Positions 1-10,740 of a DNA stretch of 64,000 nt are shown here, piece by piece (position 1 is the stretch's first letter; each line of letters begins with the position of its first letter). The DNA lies in contig CM061142.1 of the NCBI GenBank assembly GCA_030789695.1, positions 156,398,714 through 156,462,713 on the forward strand, written 5' to 3'. The notes beneath the pieces are model-generated. The model did not search any database. It saw only the letters and a program-made list of their open reading frames with translations, and had not been told where the DNA came from. This DNA is from Scilla litardierei. Lineage: Eukaryota; Streptophyta; Magnoliopsida; Asparagales; Asparagaceae. The position numbers and the translations under genes are program-made.

Positions 1-37
1 CATTTTAATATGTTGCAAATGGACATCATTCTTCATA

Positions 38-42
38 AACTC
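38..42. repeat. Target-site duplication of Tekay element, left (AACTC)
   Basis: AACTC directly precedes the TG of the 5' LTR and is repeated directly after the CA of the 3' LTR. Confidence 0.93.
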
Positions 43-342
43 TGTAACGACTGGTTTTCATGTATTTGGATTATCTATATTATATATATATATATTTTTT
101 GGTGGATTTTCTCCTTATGTGTGGTTTTCGTCTACGTAGCTTTCGTTTTCGATCGTTTCGTCGTGATTTTCTAGCTTCTTCCTTAGAATCGTTGATCTTG
201 GAGTAAGTCACTCATGACGAACGTCAAATCGCTCATATTTTAGAGTTAGAGTGATCTTAGAAGCTATATGAATCTTCCTGAACCTTCGCACTTCATTTCG
301 GCACTTTTCGTGCACGTTAGTTGGTTCAAGAAGGGGGACCAA

Positions 343-734
343 CCGACTAGATTGAGATCTAGTCGGTCAGGAACTCTACTGGAACCGACTAGTTCATTGA
401 ATCAATTGTACAGGAGTTACTGTTTGCTCTTAGTCGGTCTAAGAACAACCACCGACCGACTAGATGTGAAACTAGTCGGTCAGAACTTGCTCTCAGACCG
501 ACTAGTTCCTTTGATAAATTTTACCTAAGTTACTGTTTATCGTTAGTCAGTCAATGAACACTCACCGACCGACTAGGTTGCAAACTAGCCGGTCGACGGG
601 CCTTCACAAACCGACTAATTCACTACCCAGATTTATTCTCTTTTTCGATGCTTGATTTTAGTCGGTCATAGTTGGTCGACCGACCGACTAGTTGTTGAAC
701 TAGTCGGTCAACAACCCTTCTTTGACCGACTAAT
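343..734. repeat. Palindrome array in Tekay 5' LTR
   Basis: About fourteen half-sites of AGTCGGTC or its complement GACCGACT. They form composite units of about 76 bp: TAGTCGGTC, about 12-14 nt, GACCGACTAG, about 8 nt, CTAGTCGGTC, about 14 nt, GACCGACTA. Complete units start near 431, 543 and 660, with a partial one at 343; the period is about 112-117 bp. Each unit is itself an inverted repeat. The array ends about 40 bp upstream of the TATA-like box. Confidence 0.9.
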
Positions 735-774
735 CGCTGGCGTAAACCTAGGGTTTACCCAGCCGCCGACTTTT

Positions 775-787
775 CCAATTTAAACCC
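775..787 (+). promoter_or_regulatory. TATA-like box of Tekay 5' LTR
   Basis: CCAATTTAAACCC, directly downstream of the palindrome array. The 3' LTR has CCTATTTAAACCC at the same place, so this copy has one change in the box. Function is inferred from position. Confidence 0.5.
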
Positions 788-2476
788 CCCAAACGTTTTT
801 CTTTCTTCTTTCATTTCTCCTGAGCCTCCTTCTTCGCCAAATCATCATCCAGCATTCCCTAGCTCTCCTCCTTCATCCCCCGAGCTCTCCCCCTCTTCAT
901 TAGGGCCGGCCAACTCCCCTAGGCCCCCGGAAAACCCCCAAAACCCACAAAATCCCATTTTCTCCAGATTTCTCCATCCATTCCAGATCTGAGCCATAGT
1001 TTCCCGGATCGTTCTTCCGTTGCCGTGTTTGCTCGGCATCGTTCTTCCGCTCCAATACGGTAGTGAATTGATCCCTTAATATTCACATAACCCGTTTTGT
1101 GATTTTTGTTAAACCCTAATAAAACTAGGTTGGATGTTGTTCTAATATTGTTTTGCCATGGCAGCGATCTCATCCCCATAGCTAACATTTTGTGACGTGC
1201 CTCGTTGATCGTCATCCTTGGTGCTAGGCAAGTGAAACTTGCCACTTAGGGTTTTAGGCCATGTCCTAGGCCATTTGCTTGTTGTAGGCGTAAAAGAGAC
1301 TAGGCAACGAAATGATACTCGCCTAGGCGCAATTTCAGGAGCTAGCTTGACAACGAAGCTAGATCTGTCATTTATCATGTTGCATAAAACTACCATGCCA
1401 TGTTTAATTTCAATTAACGGTACGCAAATTAATTGTCATGTCATTGCATTCTTTAAATGTTCCCGTGATTGCGTAGCACCGCTACACCTAGTGAATTGAT
1501 TGAGGCTAGGCACCTGCTTTTAGTGGGCACAACCCTACGCCTATTTGTGAACCTAAAAACAAGCTCTTGTGCGGGGCAACCCTGGCTCATTTACTGAGCA
1601 TCGTGTGCAGGGACCCTGGCTTGTTTACGTGTGGGAGGGGTAAGGGTTAAGCGGCCAATCAGCTGGGAGTCTGCCCGATCAGCAACTTCAGTTGTAAGGC
1701 GTAAACTCTGGGTTCTGGGGTAGTGTTAAGCGGCCAATCAGTGTGAATGTCCAACAGTTCAGCTGTAAGGCGTAAACATCTACAAACAACTTGAAACGTG
1801 ACTAGTGAAAAGATTGAGATTGTTAGTAGCTTGGCTACTCTTGACATGCCATGATAATTGTTCTCTTGCACTTATTGTTTCACCATGTCTTACTTGTGCA
1901 CTCTTACCATAACTGCCATGTCATGCATACTATAACTGCTAGGTTGTTAGTTTACCTTCCTTTTCAGTTTCCTTGCCCAAATCTTTTAGACTTGCTGACA
2001 TGTGCCCCTTTACTCTTTTGGGTGACACATGTTAGATCCTGAGCCTGAGTTCGTTGTTGAGGACGAGGTGTTTGCGGACGCCGAGCCGGAGCCTGTGTTT
2101 GACGAGGACTTCGTGGACACGGGCGATCAGTCGTAGAGACTGTTTGTGTTGTTGTTTAGACTGTTTTGTTGTCGGTGCGTGGCACCAATACTCTGTTTAT
2201 GTTTGTCTTTGTTGGCCTTGTTCTGGGCCTTTAGACTCTTTCGTTTAGCCTGGTGGCTTTTCTGGATGTTGAACTTAAAATTTTAATATTTGGACAATTC
2301 TGAGACTTTGAGATTTCATTTCCGTCTCTCTCTTGTGTTATTATCTTTGTTCTGTTCGTGGTTACAGGGACATGCACTTGTTTTATTGACGCTTATCAGG
2401 CGCGAAGCTTCACAGCTCCACGCTTGTGCGGACCTTCTCACGTCTCCCTCCATTTTAGGGAAGCGGGGGCGTGACA

Positions 2477-2621
2477 GGTTTTGTTGGTGGCCCATGCAGG
2501 TCCTTTCTGTAACTGCGAATTGTCGGAATAACGATAATAATATTAGAATGTCCAATAAACTAAGTTCGACATCCGAGTCATAAGCTATGAGTCTAATCTG
2601 CTTCGTTTTTTGTGTCATTAG
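2477..2621 (+). other. Tekay leader between 5' LTR and gag
   Basis: 145-bp untranslated leader. The bases after the LTR are not a clear match to the usual initiator-Met primer site, so the primer is unassigned. Confidence 0.6.
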
Positions 2622-3750
2622 ATGGCAGGAAGGCGATTTACCCGTGGTGGTGGTAGTGCGCCCCCTCATGACGAGGAGCCTGAGCGGGAGCCCACCAATG
2701 GGGAGATGATGCGGGTGATGCTTCAGATGATGCAGGTGCAGCAAGGCGTGCTCCTGCAAGTCCAGAATGCTTAACTTGCTCGAGCTGCTCGGGTAATCCA
2801 GGATGCCCCTCGCTCCGAGCCGGGAGCGAAGCAATTTCGGGAGCTGGGTCCCGCTTATTTTGATGGGACTGAGGGTCCTCTAGCTGTCGATGAGTGGATT
2901 CGGAACATTGAGGATAACTTGAAGATGGCGAAGATCGGCCCGGCTGGATGGGTTGATTTGGCGAAGCGGCAACTCAAGGATAATGCTCGGAACTGGTGGG
3001 ATGCGGAAGAGAAGATGTTGGTAGAGCCGATAGCTTGGGCTACCTTTAAGTCCAGGTTCGATGAGGAGTTCTTTTCGAAGGCTGCCAGGAAGGAGATGCT
3101 GCAGCGTTTTATTGATCTGAAGCAAGGGAGCTTGATGGTGGACCAGTACCACCAAGAGTTCACTAGGCTGAGTCGGTTCGCACCGAAGATGGTGCAGGAT
3201 GCTGATGAAAGGGCTCAGATGTTCTTGCAGGGACTTGCTTTGGAGCTTCAGAGTTTTGTGTCTTCCTCGGATCTGGACTCTTACCAGAAGGTTCTGGTAG
3301 CTGCGAGGAGGCAGGAGCTGAACCTGAGCCAGAGGAGAGGACATGTTTCTGGAGCGGGGAAGAGGCCTATGGAGCAGGCCAAGGCGGTGGTTAGGCCTGG
3401 TTTCAAGCCTAATCATCCGGTGCAGTTCAAGAGGCCAGGAGGGCCTAATCAGAAGACTTGCCATTTCTGCGGCAAGCCTGGCCACATCAAGGATCAGTGT
3501 AGAAAGTTTCCGGGCCAGTGTTTGGTTTGTGGTGATGCTTATCATGTCGCGAAGGATTGTCAGCATGCGAATCAGTTGCGGAGGGCACCTGTTGTAGCAC
3601 AGCCGTTGCAGCAGGGAGTGCCTGTTCCTGCTGGACGTGGAGCAGCTCTTGTTCCACAGAGGCAGGCTTTTCAGCAGGCTTTTCCGCCAAGGAGGCAGGC
3701 ATTTCTGATGACCGCTGTGGAGAGCGAGGCTGTGGATGAGGTTATTACAG
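2622..3750 (+). pseudogene. gag: Tekay gag, broken by a nonsense codon
   Basis: Capsid/nucleocapsid protein that packages element RNA into virus-like particles. ATG at 2622; an in-frame TAA at 2772-2774 (codon 51) interrupts it, after which the frame stays open. The Retrotrans_gag domain (around YFDGTEGPLAVDEWI to LKQGSLMVDQYHQEFTRL) is followed by two zinc knuckles, one CHFCGKPGHIKDQC and a second around CLVCGDAYHVAKDC. I end gag at 3750, where an intron-like segment begins; without splicing the frame stops at about 3782. The element could not make full gag from this copy unless the stop is read through. Confidence 0.88.
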
Positions 3751-3866
3751 GTAACCCTCAACTTAGTCGTTTCTTTCCTTAATTAGTTTTAGTTATTAGA
3801 ATATGTTTGGTTGCTTGCATATGATTGTTTTCTAGAATAGGATTTGATTGTTAAATTGCTTGTGAG
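3751..3866 (+). other. Intron-like insertion between Tekay gag and protease
   Basis: 116-bp AT-rich segment starting CAG/GTAACC and ending in AG before GTGTGG. It contains in-frame stops, yet joining 3750 to 3867 keeps the gag frame running into the protease in frame. There is a T-rich tract upstream of the acceptor. Splicing is inferred, not shown. Confidence 0.55.
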
Positions 3867-5200
3867 GTGTGGTTTTGGTGTGCACATTTCCTGCACGAGT
3901 ACTCTTTGACTCTGGTGCATCGATGTGCATTATTTCTCGGAGCTTCGCAGAGAAGCATTCCTTGTCGACGTCCCCTCTTTCCAAGAGTTGGAATATCATT
4001 ACATGGAATGGCGTGGTCTCGGTGCATCTTGGTTGCAATTCTTGCTCGTTGGTGGTTTGTGGACATGAGCTTTACGCTGATTTCATTGTCCACGACATCA
4101 TCAACTATGATGCGGTCCTTGGGATGGATTGGCTTGCAAGCTTCTATGCTACGATCGACTGTCGGAGGAAGAAGGTGGTGTTCGAGATTCCCGGACATCC
4201 AGTGTTTGAGTTCAGCCGAGGTAGCAGTTCGCTTGGCCCTGTCAGATTTCGGGCCAGGCCGGTGGAGTTCGTGGCTATGCAGATGGAGCTGGAGAGGCCA
4301 GCTGTTGTGCGGGACTTCGAAGACGTCTTCCCCGAGGAGATGTCTAGGTTGCCACCCGATCGAGCTCTCGAGTTTTCGATTGATCTTATTCCGGGAGCGC
4401 AGCCGATTTCGAAGGCGCCATATCGTATGGCACCCGCAGAGTTGGAGGAATTGCGGAAGCAGCTGGATGAGCTTTTGCAGAAGGGTTATATCAATCCTAG
4501 TGTGTCTCCGTGGGGAGCACCGGTGCTGCTGGAAAGGAAGAAGGATGGTTCGCGTCGCAAGTGTGTGGACTATCGGGAGCTGAATGCGGTGACCATCAAG
4601 AATAAATACCCGTTGCCTCGCATTGATGATATTTTTGATCAGCTTGGGGGTTCGAGGGTGTTTTCGAAGTTTGATCTGACGAGTGATTATCATCAGCTGA
4701 AGGTGAAGAAGGGAGATGTTCCGAAGACAGCATTTAGGACGAAGTATGGACACTACGAGTTTGTGGTTATGCCCTTCGGTGTAACCAATGCACCCGCAGT
4801 TTTCATGAATCTGATCTTCTATGACTTTTTAGATAAGTTTGTCGTTATCTTTATTGACGACATTCTAATCTATTCTAAGTCGGAGGAAGAGCATGCCTCG
4901 CACTTGAGGACAGTGTTGGAGATTTTAAGGAAGCATCGTTTGTATGCTAAGTTTTCGAAGTGCGAGTTTTGGCTGGACGGAGTTGCTTTTCTCGGGCATG
5001 TGGTGACTGGAGATGGTATCTCAGTGGATCCCGAGAAGATCAAGGCGATTCGGGAGTGGCCTGTTCCGCAGTCAGCGTCTGAGATTCAGAGTTTCCTTGG
5101 GCTTGCTGGTTACTATCGGCGCTTCATTAAGGACTTTTCTCGTATTGCTGAGCCGATGACCAGATTGACGCGGAAGGATGTACCTTTTTTGGTCGGGTGA
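3867..5200 (+). pseudogene. pol: Tekay pol part 1: protease and reverse transcriptase
   Basis: Aspartic protease with catalytic LFDSGAS near 3905, then the RT domain: the [19 protein letters not shown] block near 4570-4630, the FDLTSDYHQ region, and the catalytic FIDD at about 4850-4861. RT copies genomic RNA to cDNA in the particle. Within a T run at about 5186-5191 the frame shifts (equivalent to loss of two bases), so this frame ends at 5200 while RNase H continues in another frame. All obvious RT catalytic residues are present. Confidence 0.9.
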
Positions 5201-6275
5201 TTGTGAGAATTCCTTTGGTGTTCTGAGGGAGAGATTGATGACTGCCCCTATTCTTGTTGTGCCTGATCGTAGCGGTGGATTTGAGATCTTTTGCGATGCT
5301 TCTGGCAAGGGTCTCGGTTGTGTGTTGCATCAGCACGGGCATGTTGTGGCTTATGCTTCGCGTCAGCTCAAGACTCATGAGAAGAATTACCCGACGCATG
5401 ATTTGGAGTTGGCTGCTGTCGTGTTTGCGCTCAAGATTTGGAGGCACTTCCTGCTGAGTGAGAAAGTGAAGATCTTCACCGATCACAAAAGCTTGAAGTA
5501 TATTTTTACTCAGAAGGAGCTCAACATGCGACAGCGTCGATGGTTGGAGCTCATGGCGGATTATGAGATTGATTTGCAGTATCACCCTGGCAAGGTGAAT
5601 GTGGTCCCGGATGCGCTGAGTAGGCTTCCAGCGGTGATGATTTTGACTTCGCAGTGGAGATTGCAGCAGGATTTTTGCAAGTCAGGTGTGGAGATTGTTC
5701 TTCCTGGGGAGGCTTTTTCGTTGATGAGTATGCAGATTCAGTCGACGATTGTGGATCGGATCAAGGCTGGCCAGGCTGGAGATCCGAAGCTGGTGAAGAT
5801 TCGGGAGCAGGTGGAAGCCGGTCTGCGGACTGACTTTTTGATTCATGAGGATGGCTCGCTTAGGTTTGGAGCTAGGTTGTGTGTGCCAGCTGGAGATATT
5901 AGAGAGGAGTTGCTGGTTGAGGCACACAGTTCACCGTATTCTGTGCATCCTGGTGGCACCAAGATGTACAAGGATCTTCGCCTGAACTTTTGGTGGCATG
6001 GTATGAAGAGGAGTGTGGCTCTGAGTGTAGCCAAGTGCTTGGTTTGCCAACAGGTGAAGGCGGAGCATCAGCGTACGGCAGGGTTGCTTCAACCGCTTCC
6101 GATTCCGGTGTGGAAGTGGCAACACATCACTATGGATTTCGTGACTGGACTACCTCGGAGTCCGAAGCAGAATGACGCGATTTGGGTAATCGTAGATCGA
6201 TTGACCAAATCCGCGCACTTTATTCCGTTCTGAGTAGGACAGTCCACTGAGGCGCTAGCGAGGAGATACATGGAG
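5178..6275 (+). pseudogene. pol: Tekay pol part 2: RNase H and N-terminal integrase
   Basis: Continues RT in a shifted frame. RNase H begins at about 5285 ([40 protein letters not shown]). Integrase follows with an HHCC zinc finger (H near 5925, CLVCQQ near 6040) and the first catalytic Asp (MDFVTGLP near 6131). A TGA at 6231-6233 interrupts the integrase where a CGA Arg codon is likely to have decayed; coding similarity resumes until 6275, where an intron-like segment begins. RNase H removes RNA template; integrase inserts cDNA. Confidence 0.88.
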
Positions 6276-6345
6276 ATAAATTCTTTTACTCTCCGTTTTA
6301 TTTCCTTTTCCTAGTTTAGATAGTGATGTGACGTGGATCGTGCAG
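6276..6345 (+). other. Intron-like insertion in Tekay integrase
   Basis: 70-bp pyrimidine-rich insertion between two adjacent, well-conserved integrase blocks. It begins ATAAATTC and ends TGCAG before GAG. It shifts frame and has stops; removing it restores continuity. The 5' end would be a normal donor if the first A were G. Confidence 0.45.
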
Positions 6346-6926
6346 GAGATCGTACGACTTCACGGAGTCCCCGTGAGTATCGTGTCGGACAGAGACACGA
6401 GGTTCACATCTCAGTTCTGGCAGAGTTTGCAAAAGAGTTTGGGTACGCGTCTGAGTTTCAGCACGGCGTACCATCCGCAGACGGATGGCCAGTCCAAGAG
6501 GACGATTCAGATCTTGGAGGACATGCTGAGGGCGTGCATGTTGGATTTCAAGGGTTCGTGGGAGGACCATCTACATCTGGTAGAGTTCTCTTACAACAAC
6601 AGCTTCCAGGCGAGCATTGGCATGGCGCCTTTCGCCGCGCTTTATGGGAGGAAATGTCGATCACCATCGAGTTGGGATGATGTTGGTGATCGGGAGCTGT
6701 TGGGACCTGAGATGATTGTGGAGGCTGTGGATGTTGTCAGGAACATTCGGGAGAGGTTGAGGATTGCTCAGGACCGTTTTAAGCATTGGGCGGATGCTAA
6801 ACGCCGTCCTTTGGAGTTTCAGCCAGGCGACCATGTGTTCTTGAAGATTTCCCCGAATCGTGGTGTGATTCGCTTTGGGAAGCGAGGGAAGTTGAGCCCG
6901 CGATACATTGGACCGTTTGACATTCT
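6346..6926 (+). pseudogene. pol: Tekay pol part 3: integrase core
   Basis: Second and third acidic residues of the integrase core are visible: [11 protein letters not shown] near 6380 and the Glu region around [13 protein letters not shown] near 6465, followed by [20 protein letters not shown] and the GPFDIL segment of the C-terminal domain. The frame is cut at 6926 by the inverted solo LTR (6927-9625) and resumes at 9631. Confidence 0.88.
6922..6926. repeat. Target-site duplication of solo LTR, left (ATTCT)
   Basis: ATTCT before the TG of the inverted solo LTR; repeated at 9626-9630, where the integrase frame resumes. Confidence 0.92.
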
Positions 6927-8770
6927 TGTCACGACCCGCTTCCCTAAAATGGAGGCGAGTACGTGAAAAGGTCCGCACGAGAGTGGAGCTGTGAAGCCCC
7001 AAACCCGATAAGCGTCCACAATACAAAAACAGGTCCCTGTAACCACAACAGAATAGCAATAATAACACAAGGAGAGACTGAAATAAAATTCACATCTCAG
7101 AAATATTGTCCAACATCCCAAATAAGTTCAACATCCAGAAAAGCCACCAGGCTAAAAGAAAAAAAGAGTCTAAAGGCCCAGAACAAGGCCAACAAAAGCA
7201 TCAACCTAACAAGCAAAGTATAGGTGCCACGCACCGATAACAAAACAACTGTCTAACAAAAGTAAAGCACAACGCAAACACTAGGACTGGTCCCCAGTGT
7301 CCACGTACTCCCCGTCAAACACGGGCTCGGGCTCAGCGTCAGCAAATACCTCGTCCTCAACAAGGTACTCGGGCTCAAGATCTAACATGTGTCACCCAAA
7401 AGAGTAAAGGGGCACATGTCAGCAAGTCTAAAAGACTTGGACAAGGAAACTGGAAGTAAGGCAACTAGCAACCTAGCAGTTTAGTATGCATGACATGGCA
7501 GTTATAACATGAGTGCACAATTTAAAACATGGCAAGACGATTTGTACAAGAGAACAATCATCGGGACAAGACAAGACAAGACAAGACATGAGTAGCCACG
7601 CTACTATCAATCTCAATCAATTCACATTTTGAAGGTGTTTAGGCCCTTCGCTGAATGGCAAGCATTGCAGACCGATCGGCACTAAACACAATTCACATTT
7701 CACGGTTGTTTTGTAGATGTTTGCGCCCTTCGCTGAATGGCTAGCATGTCAGTCCGATCGGCCCCAAACACTACCCCACCCCAAAGAGTTTACGCCTTAC
7801 AACTGCAGTTGTTGATCAAACAGACTCCCAGTTGAATGGCCGCTTAACCCTCACCCCATCCCATACTAAACAAGCCAGGGTCCCTGCACATGAGCCCAGC
7901 TAGTGGGCCAGGGTTGCCCCGCACAGGAGCTTGTTTCTTAGTTCACTATTCAATATATCGAGCGTTGGGGTTAGCAACTCATTATGCTCGCTTCTGGTCA
8001 CGAGCCAGGAAACACGCAATTCGGGCATTGGCTATCAACCAACACATGGCCCGCTTCTGGAACACGAGCCAGGAACACTAGCAATGTAGCCAAGCTACGC
8101 AATCACTGAAATGCATGAAGGATGCAATGCCATGACAAATAATTTGCGTACCGTTAATGGAAAGTAAACATGACATGGTAATTGTGCAACATACTAAATG
8201 TCGGAATTAGCTTCGTTGTCAAGCTAATTCCCCAATTTGCGCCTAGGCGAGTATCATTTCGTCGCCTAGCCTCTTTTACGCCTACAACAAGTAAATGGCC
8301 TAAACATGGCCTAAACCCTAAGTGGCAAGTTTCACTTGCCTAGCACCGGGGATGACGACCACTTCGTCACACGAATGCCAATCTACGGGGAAATCGCTGT
8401 TATGGGGGACCAATTAACATACAACAAGAAATTATATTAGGGTTTCATAAAAATATAAATAGGTTAAGAAAACAACGGGGAATCGATTTCTTACCAAGAG
8501 GAGACGGAAGAAACACTCCAGGGAACCCTAGGATCAGATCTGGAAGCAAATGGAGAAGTTTGGGGAAACTAGGGTTTTGAGGGATTTTGGGGATTTGATG
8601 GGTTTTGATGGAGATTTGGGGAAGATGAGAGGTAGATAGGGTGAATGGATGGATTGGATGATGGATTTAGGGCTTGGAATGAAGGATTGAAGCTAGGAGG
8701 AAGATGGGGGCTCAATGGGGGAGATTTTAGGGTTTTGGGTCGTGTTGGAGAAGAAGAAGTCGTTTGGGTT

Positions 8771-8783
8771 GGGTATTTATAGG
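8771..8783 (-). promoter_or_regulatory. TATA-like box of solo LTR
   Basis: Complement reads CCTATAAATACCC, about 45 bp downstream of the array in the LTR's own direction. Confidence 0.55.
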
Positions 8784-8824
8784 TTGAGCTGGCGGCTGCC
8801 CAGAAATTAGGGGTTTAACACAGA

Positions 8825-9355
8825 CTAGTCGGTCAAAGAACAACCACTGACCGACTAGTTTGGCAACTAGTCGGTCGGTCGACCAACGCAGACCGACTAA
8901 GTGTAAACAGTAACTCCTGAACGAAAATAGGATTTAGAATTAGTCGGTCCATGAACAATTACTGACCGACTAGTTTATCATCTAGTCGGTCGATGAACGT
9001 TCTTAGACCGACTAAGGGTAAACAGTAACTAGTGTCAAAATAGTTGAAAGAGTTAGTCGGTCTGAGTACAAAACTTGACCGACTAGTTTATCAACTAGTC
9101 GGTCGGAAGATGAACATAGACCGACTAAGAAATGAACAGTAACTATACAAAAACTTAGATGAAGAGTTAGTCGGTTAAAGAAGCATTGCCGACCGACTAG
9201 TTTGCAACCTAGTCGGTCAACCAACGTTCTTAGACCGACTAACGATAAACAGTAACTCCTGAACAATTTTAGAAAGCCAACTAGTCGGTCCAAGAAGGAT
9301 TGCCGACCGACTGGATCGTCATCTAGTCGGTCGGTGGCCCTTCTTACACCGGCTA
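8825..9355. repeat. Palindrome array in inverted solo LTR
   Basis: Five composite units of AGTCGGTC/GACCGACT, each followed by a conserved spacer containing AACAGTAACT. Same unit as in the full element's LTRs but one more copy. Confidence 0.9.
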
Positions 9356-9625
9356 ATGAGCACCAAAAGTACCGATACGGAGCGCGGGGCCCCGGGATCG
9401 ATTCCTAAGACTCCTAGGCTTGATCTAATAGTTAGATATGACCGTTATGAAGTCCGTCACGAGTGACATACTTCGAAATCGATGATCCTAAGGAAGAAGC
9501 GAGAAAATACGACGAATCGATCGAAAATGAAAACTACGGAGACGAAAACCACACATGAGGAGAAAATCCATCAAAACATATATTATATTATATTAAATCC
9601 AGATACATGAAAAGCAGTCGTTACA

Positions 9626-9630
9626 ATTCT
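9626..9630. repeat. Target-site duplication of solo LTR, right (ATTCT)
   Basis: Second ATTCT copy directly after the CA at 9625. Confidence 0.92.
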
Positions 9631-9952
9631 GGAGAGAGTTGGCGAGGTAGCCTACCGTTTGGCCTTGTCGCCATCTTTGGAAGGAGTTCACAATGTTTTC
9701 CATGTGTCGCAGATTCGTCGGTACATTAGCGACCCATCTCATGCTGTGGATTTCTCGGAGATTACCGTTCGCCCTGATATGACGTAGGACCAGCAGCCAG
9801 TGCAGATTCTGGACAGGCGTCAGAAGTCGCTCCGGAACAAGGTTGTCAATCTTGTGAGGGTGATGTGGAGACACGGCTCGCCAGGAGAGTCTACTTGGGA
9901 GAATGAGGATGAGATGCGAGAGCGTTTCCCACTTTTGTTCCAGGACACGTGA
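9631..9952 (+). pseudogene. pol: Tekay pol part 4: integrase C-terminus and chromodomain
   Basis: In frame with the segment cut at 6926 once the solo LTR and one TSD copy are ignored. The start (ERVGEVAYRLALSP, HNVFHVSQIRRYI) is the integrase C-terminal domain; the end (RRQKSLRNKVVNLVRVMW, WENEDEMRERFPLLF) is a chromodomain of the plant CR type, thought to guide integration to marked chromatin. A TAG at 9785-9787 interrupts it. The stop codon is 9950-9952. Confidence 0.85.
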
Positions 9953-9985
9953 GTGTTGGGAAATTCCGAGGACGGAATTTTTCTT

Positions 9986-9998
9986 AAGTTGGGGAGGA
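9986..9998 (+). promoter_or_regulatory. Tekay polypurine tract
   Basis: AAGTTGGGGAGGA directly before the 3' LTR; primes plus-strand DNA synthesis. It follows an inverted repeat around AATTCCGAGGACGGAATT (9962-9980). Confidence 0.85.
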
Positions 9999-10292
9999 TG
10001 TAACGACTGGTTTTCATGTATTTGGATTATCTATATTATATATATATATTTTGGTGGATTTTCTCCTTATGTGTGGTTTTCGTCTACGTAGCTTTCGTTT
10101 TCGATCGTTTCGTCGTGATTTTCTAGCTTCTTCCTTAGAATCGTTGATCTTGGAGTAAGTCACTCATGACGAACTTCAAATCGCTCATATTTTAGAGTTA
10201 GAGTGATCTTAGAAGCTATAGGAATCTTCCTGAAGCTTCGCGCTTCATTTCGGCACTTTTCGTGCACGTTAGTTGGTTCAAGAAGGGGGACC

Positions 10293-10686
10293 AACCGACT
10301 AGATTGAGATCTAGTCGGTCAGGAACTCTATTGGAACCGACTAGTTCATTGAATCAATTGTACATGAGTTACTGTTTGCTCTTAGTCGGTCTAAGACCAA
10401 CCACCGACCGACTAGATGTGAAACTAGTCGGTCAGAACTTGCTCTCAGACCGACTAGTTCCTTTGATAAATTTTACCTAAGTTACTGTTTATGGTTAGTC
10501 GGTCAATGAACACTCACCGACCGACTAGGTTGCAAACTAGCCGGTCGACGGGCCTTCACAGACCGACTAATTCACTACCCAGATTTATTCTCTTTTTCGA
10601 TGCTTGATTTTAGTCGGTCATAGTTGGTCGACCGACCGACTAGTTGTTGAACTAGTCGGTCAACAACCCTTCTTTGACCGACTAAT
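10293..10686. repeat. Palindrome array in Tekay 3' LTR
   Basis: Same four-unit AGTCGGTC/GACCGACT array as in the 5' LTR. A TATA-like CCTATTTAAACCCC follows at 10727-10740. Confidence 0.9.
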
Positions 10687-10726
10687 CGCTGTCGTAAACC
10701 TAGGGTTTGCCCAGCCGCCGACTTTT

Positions 10727-10740
10727 CCTATTTAAACCCC
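10727..10740 (+). promoter_or_regulatory. TATA-like box of Tekay 3' LTR
   Basis: CCTATTTAAACCCC, about 40 bp past the palindrome array. Confidence 0.5.

Larger units (their letters stand above)
43..2476 (+). repeat. Tekay 5' LTR
   Basis: 2434-bp long terminal repeat, TGTAACGACTGG... to ...GGCGTGACA, matching 9999-12428 almost base for base. Contains a palindrome array (343-734), a TATA-like AATTTAAA at about 777, then a long transcribed part. No gene inside; the small open frames here are accidental. Confidence 0.93.
6927..9625 (-). mobile_element. Solo LTR of the same Tekay family, inverted, inside integrase
   Basis: 2699 bp, starting TGTCACGACCCGCTTCCC (complement of the Tekay LTR end) and ending GTCGTTACA (complement of its start). 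Flanked by ATTCT at 6922-6926 and 9626-9630. No internal region remains, so it arose by LTR-LTR recombination or is a solo remnant. It is longer than the host LTRs and carries five palindrome units instead of four. The small open frames in it are accidental. Confidence 0.93.

Noticed and set aside
343..734. CRISPR-like array of spaced repeats
   Set aside because: Repeats alternate strand, lie in LTRs of a plant retrotransposon, have irregular short spacers, and there are no cas genes.
2480..2500. tRNA-derived primer site or tRNA gene fragment after the Tekay 5' LTR (GGTGGCCCATGCAGGTCC)
   Set aside because: Faint likeness to part of initiator-Met tRNA in the sense direction, not the complement of a tRNA 3' end; too weak.
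2880..3761. 293-residue minus-strand frame
   Set aside because: Shadow of the Tekay gag, which has clear capsid and zinc-knuckle motifs on the plus strand.
3851..4753. 300-residue minus-strand frame
   Set aside because: Shadow of the Tekay protease-RT frame.
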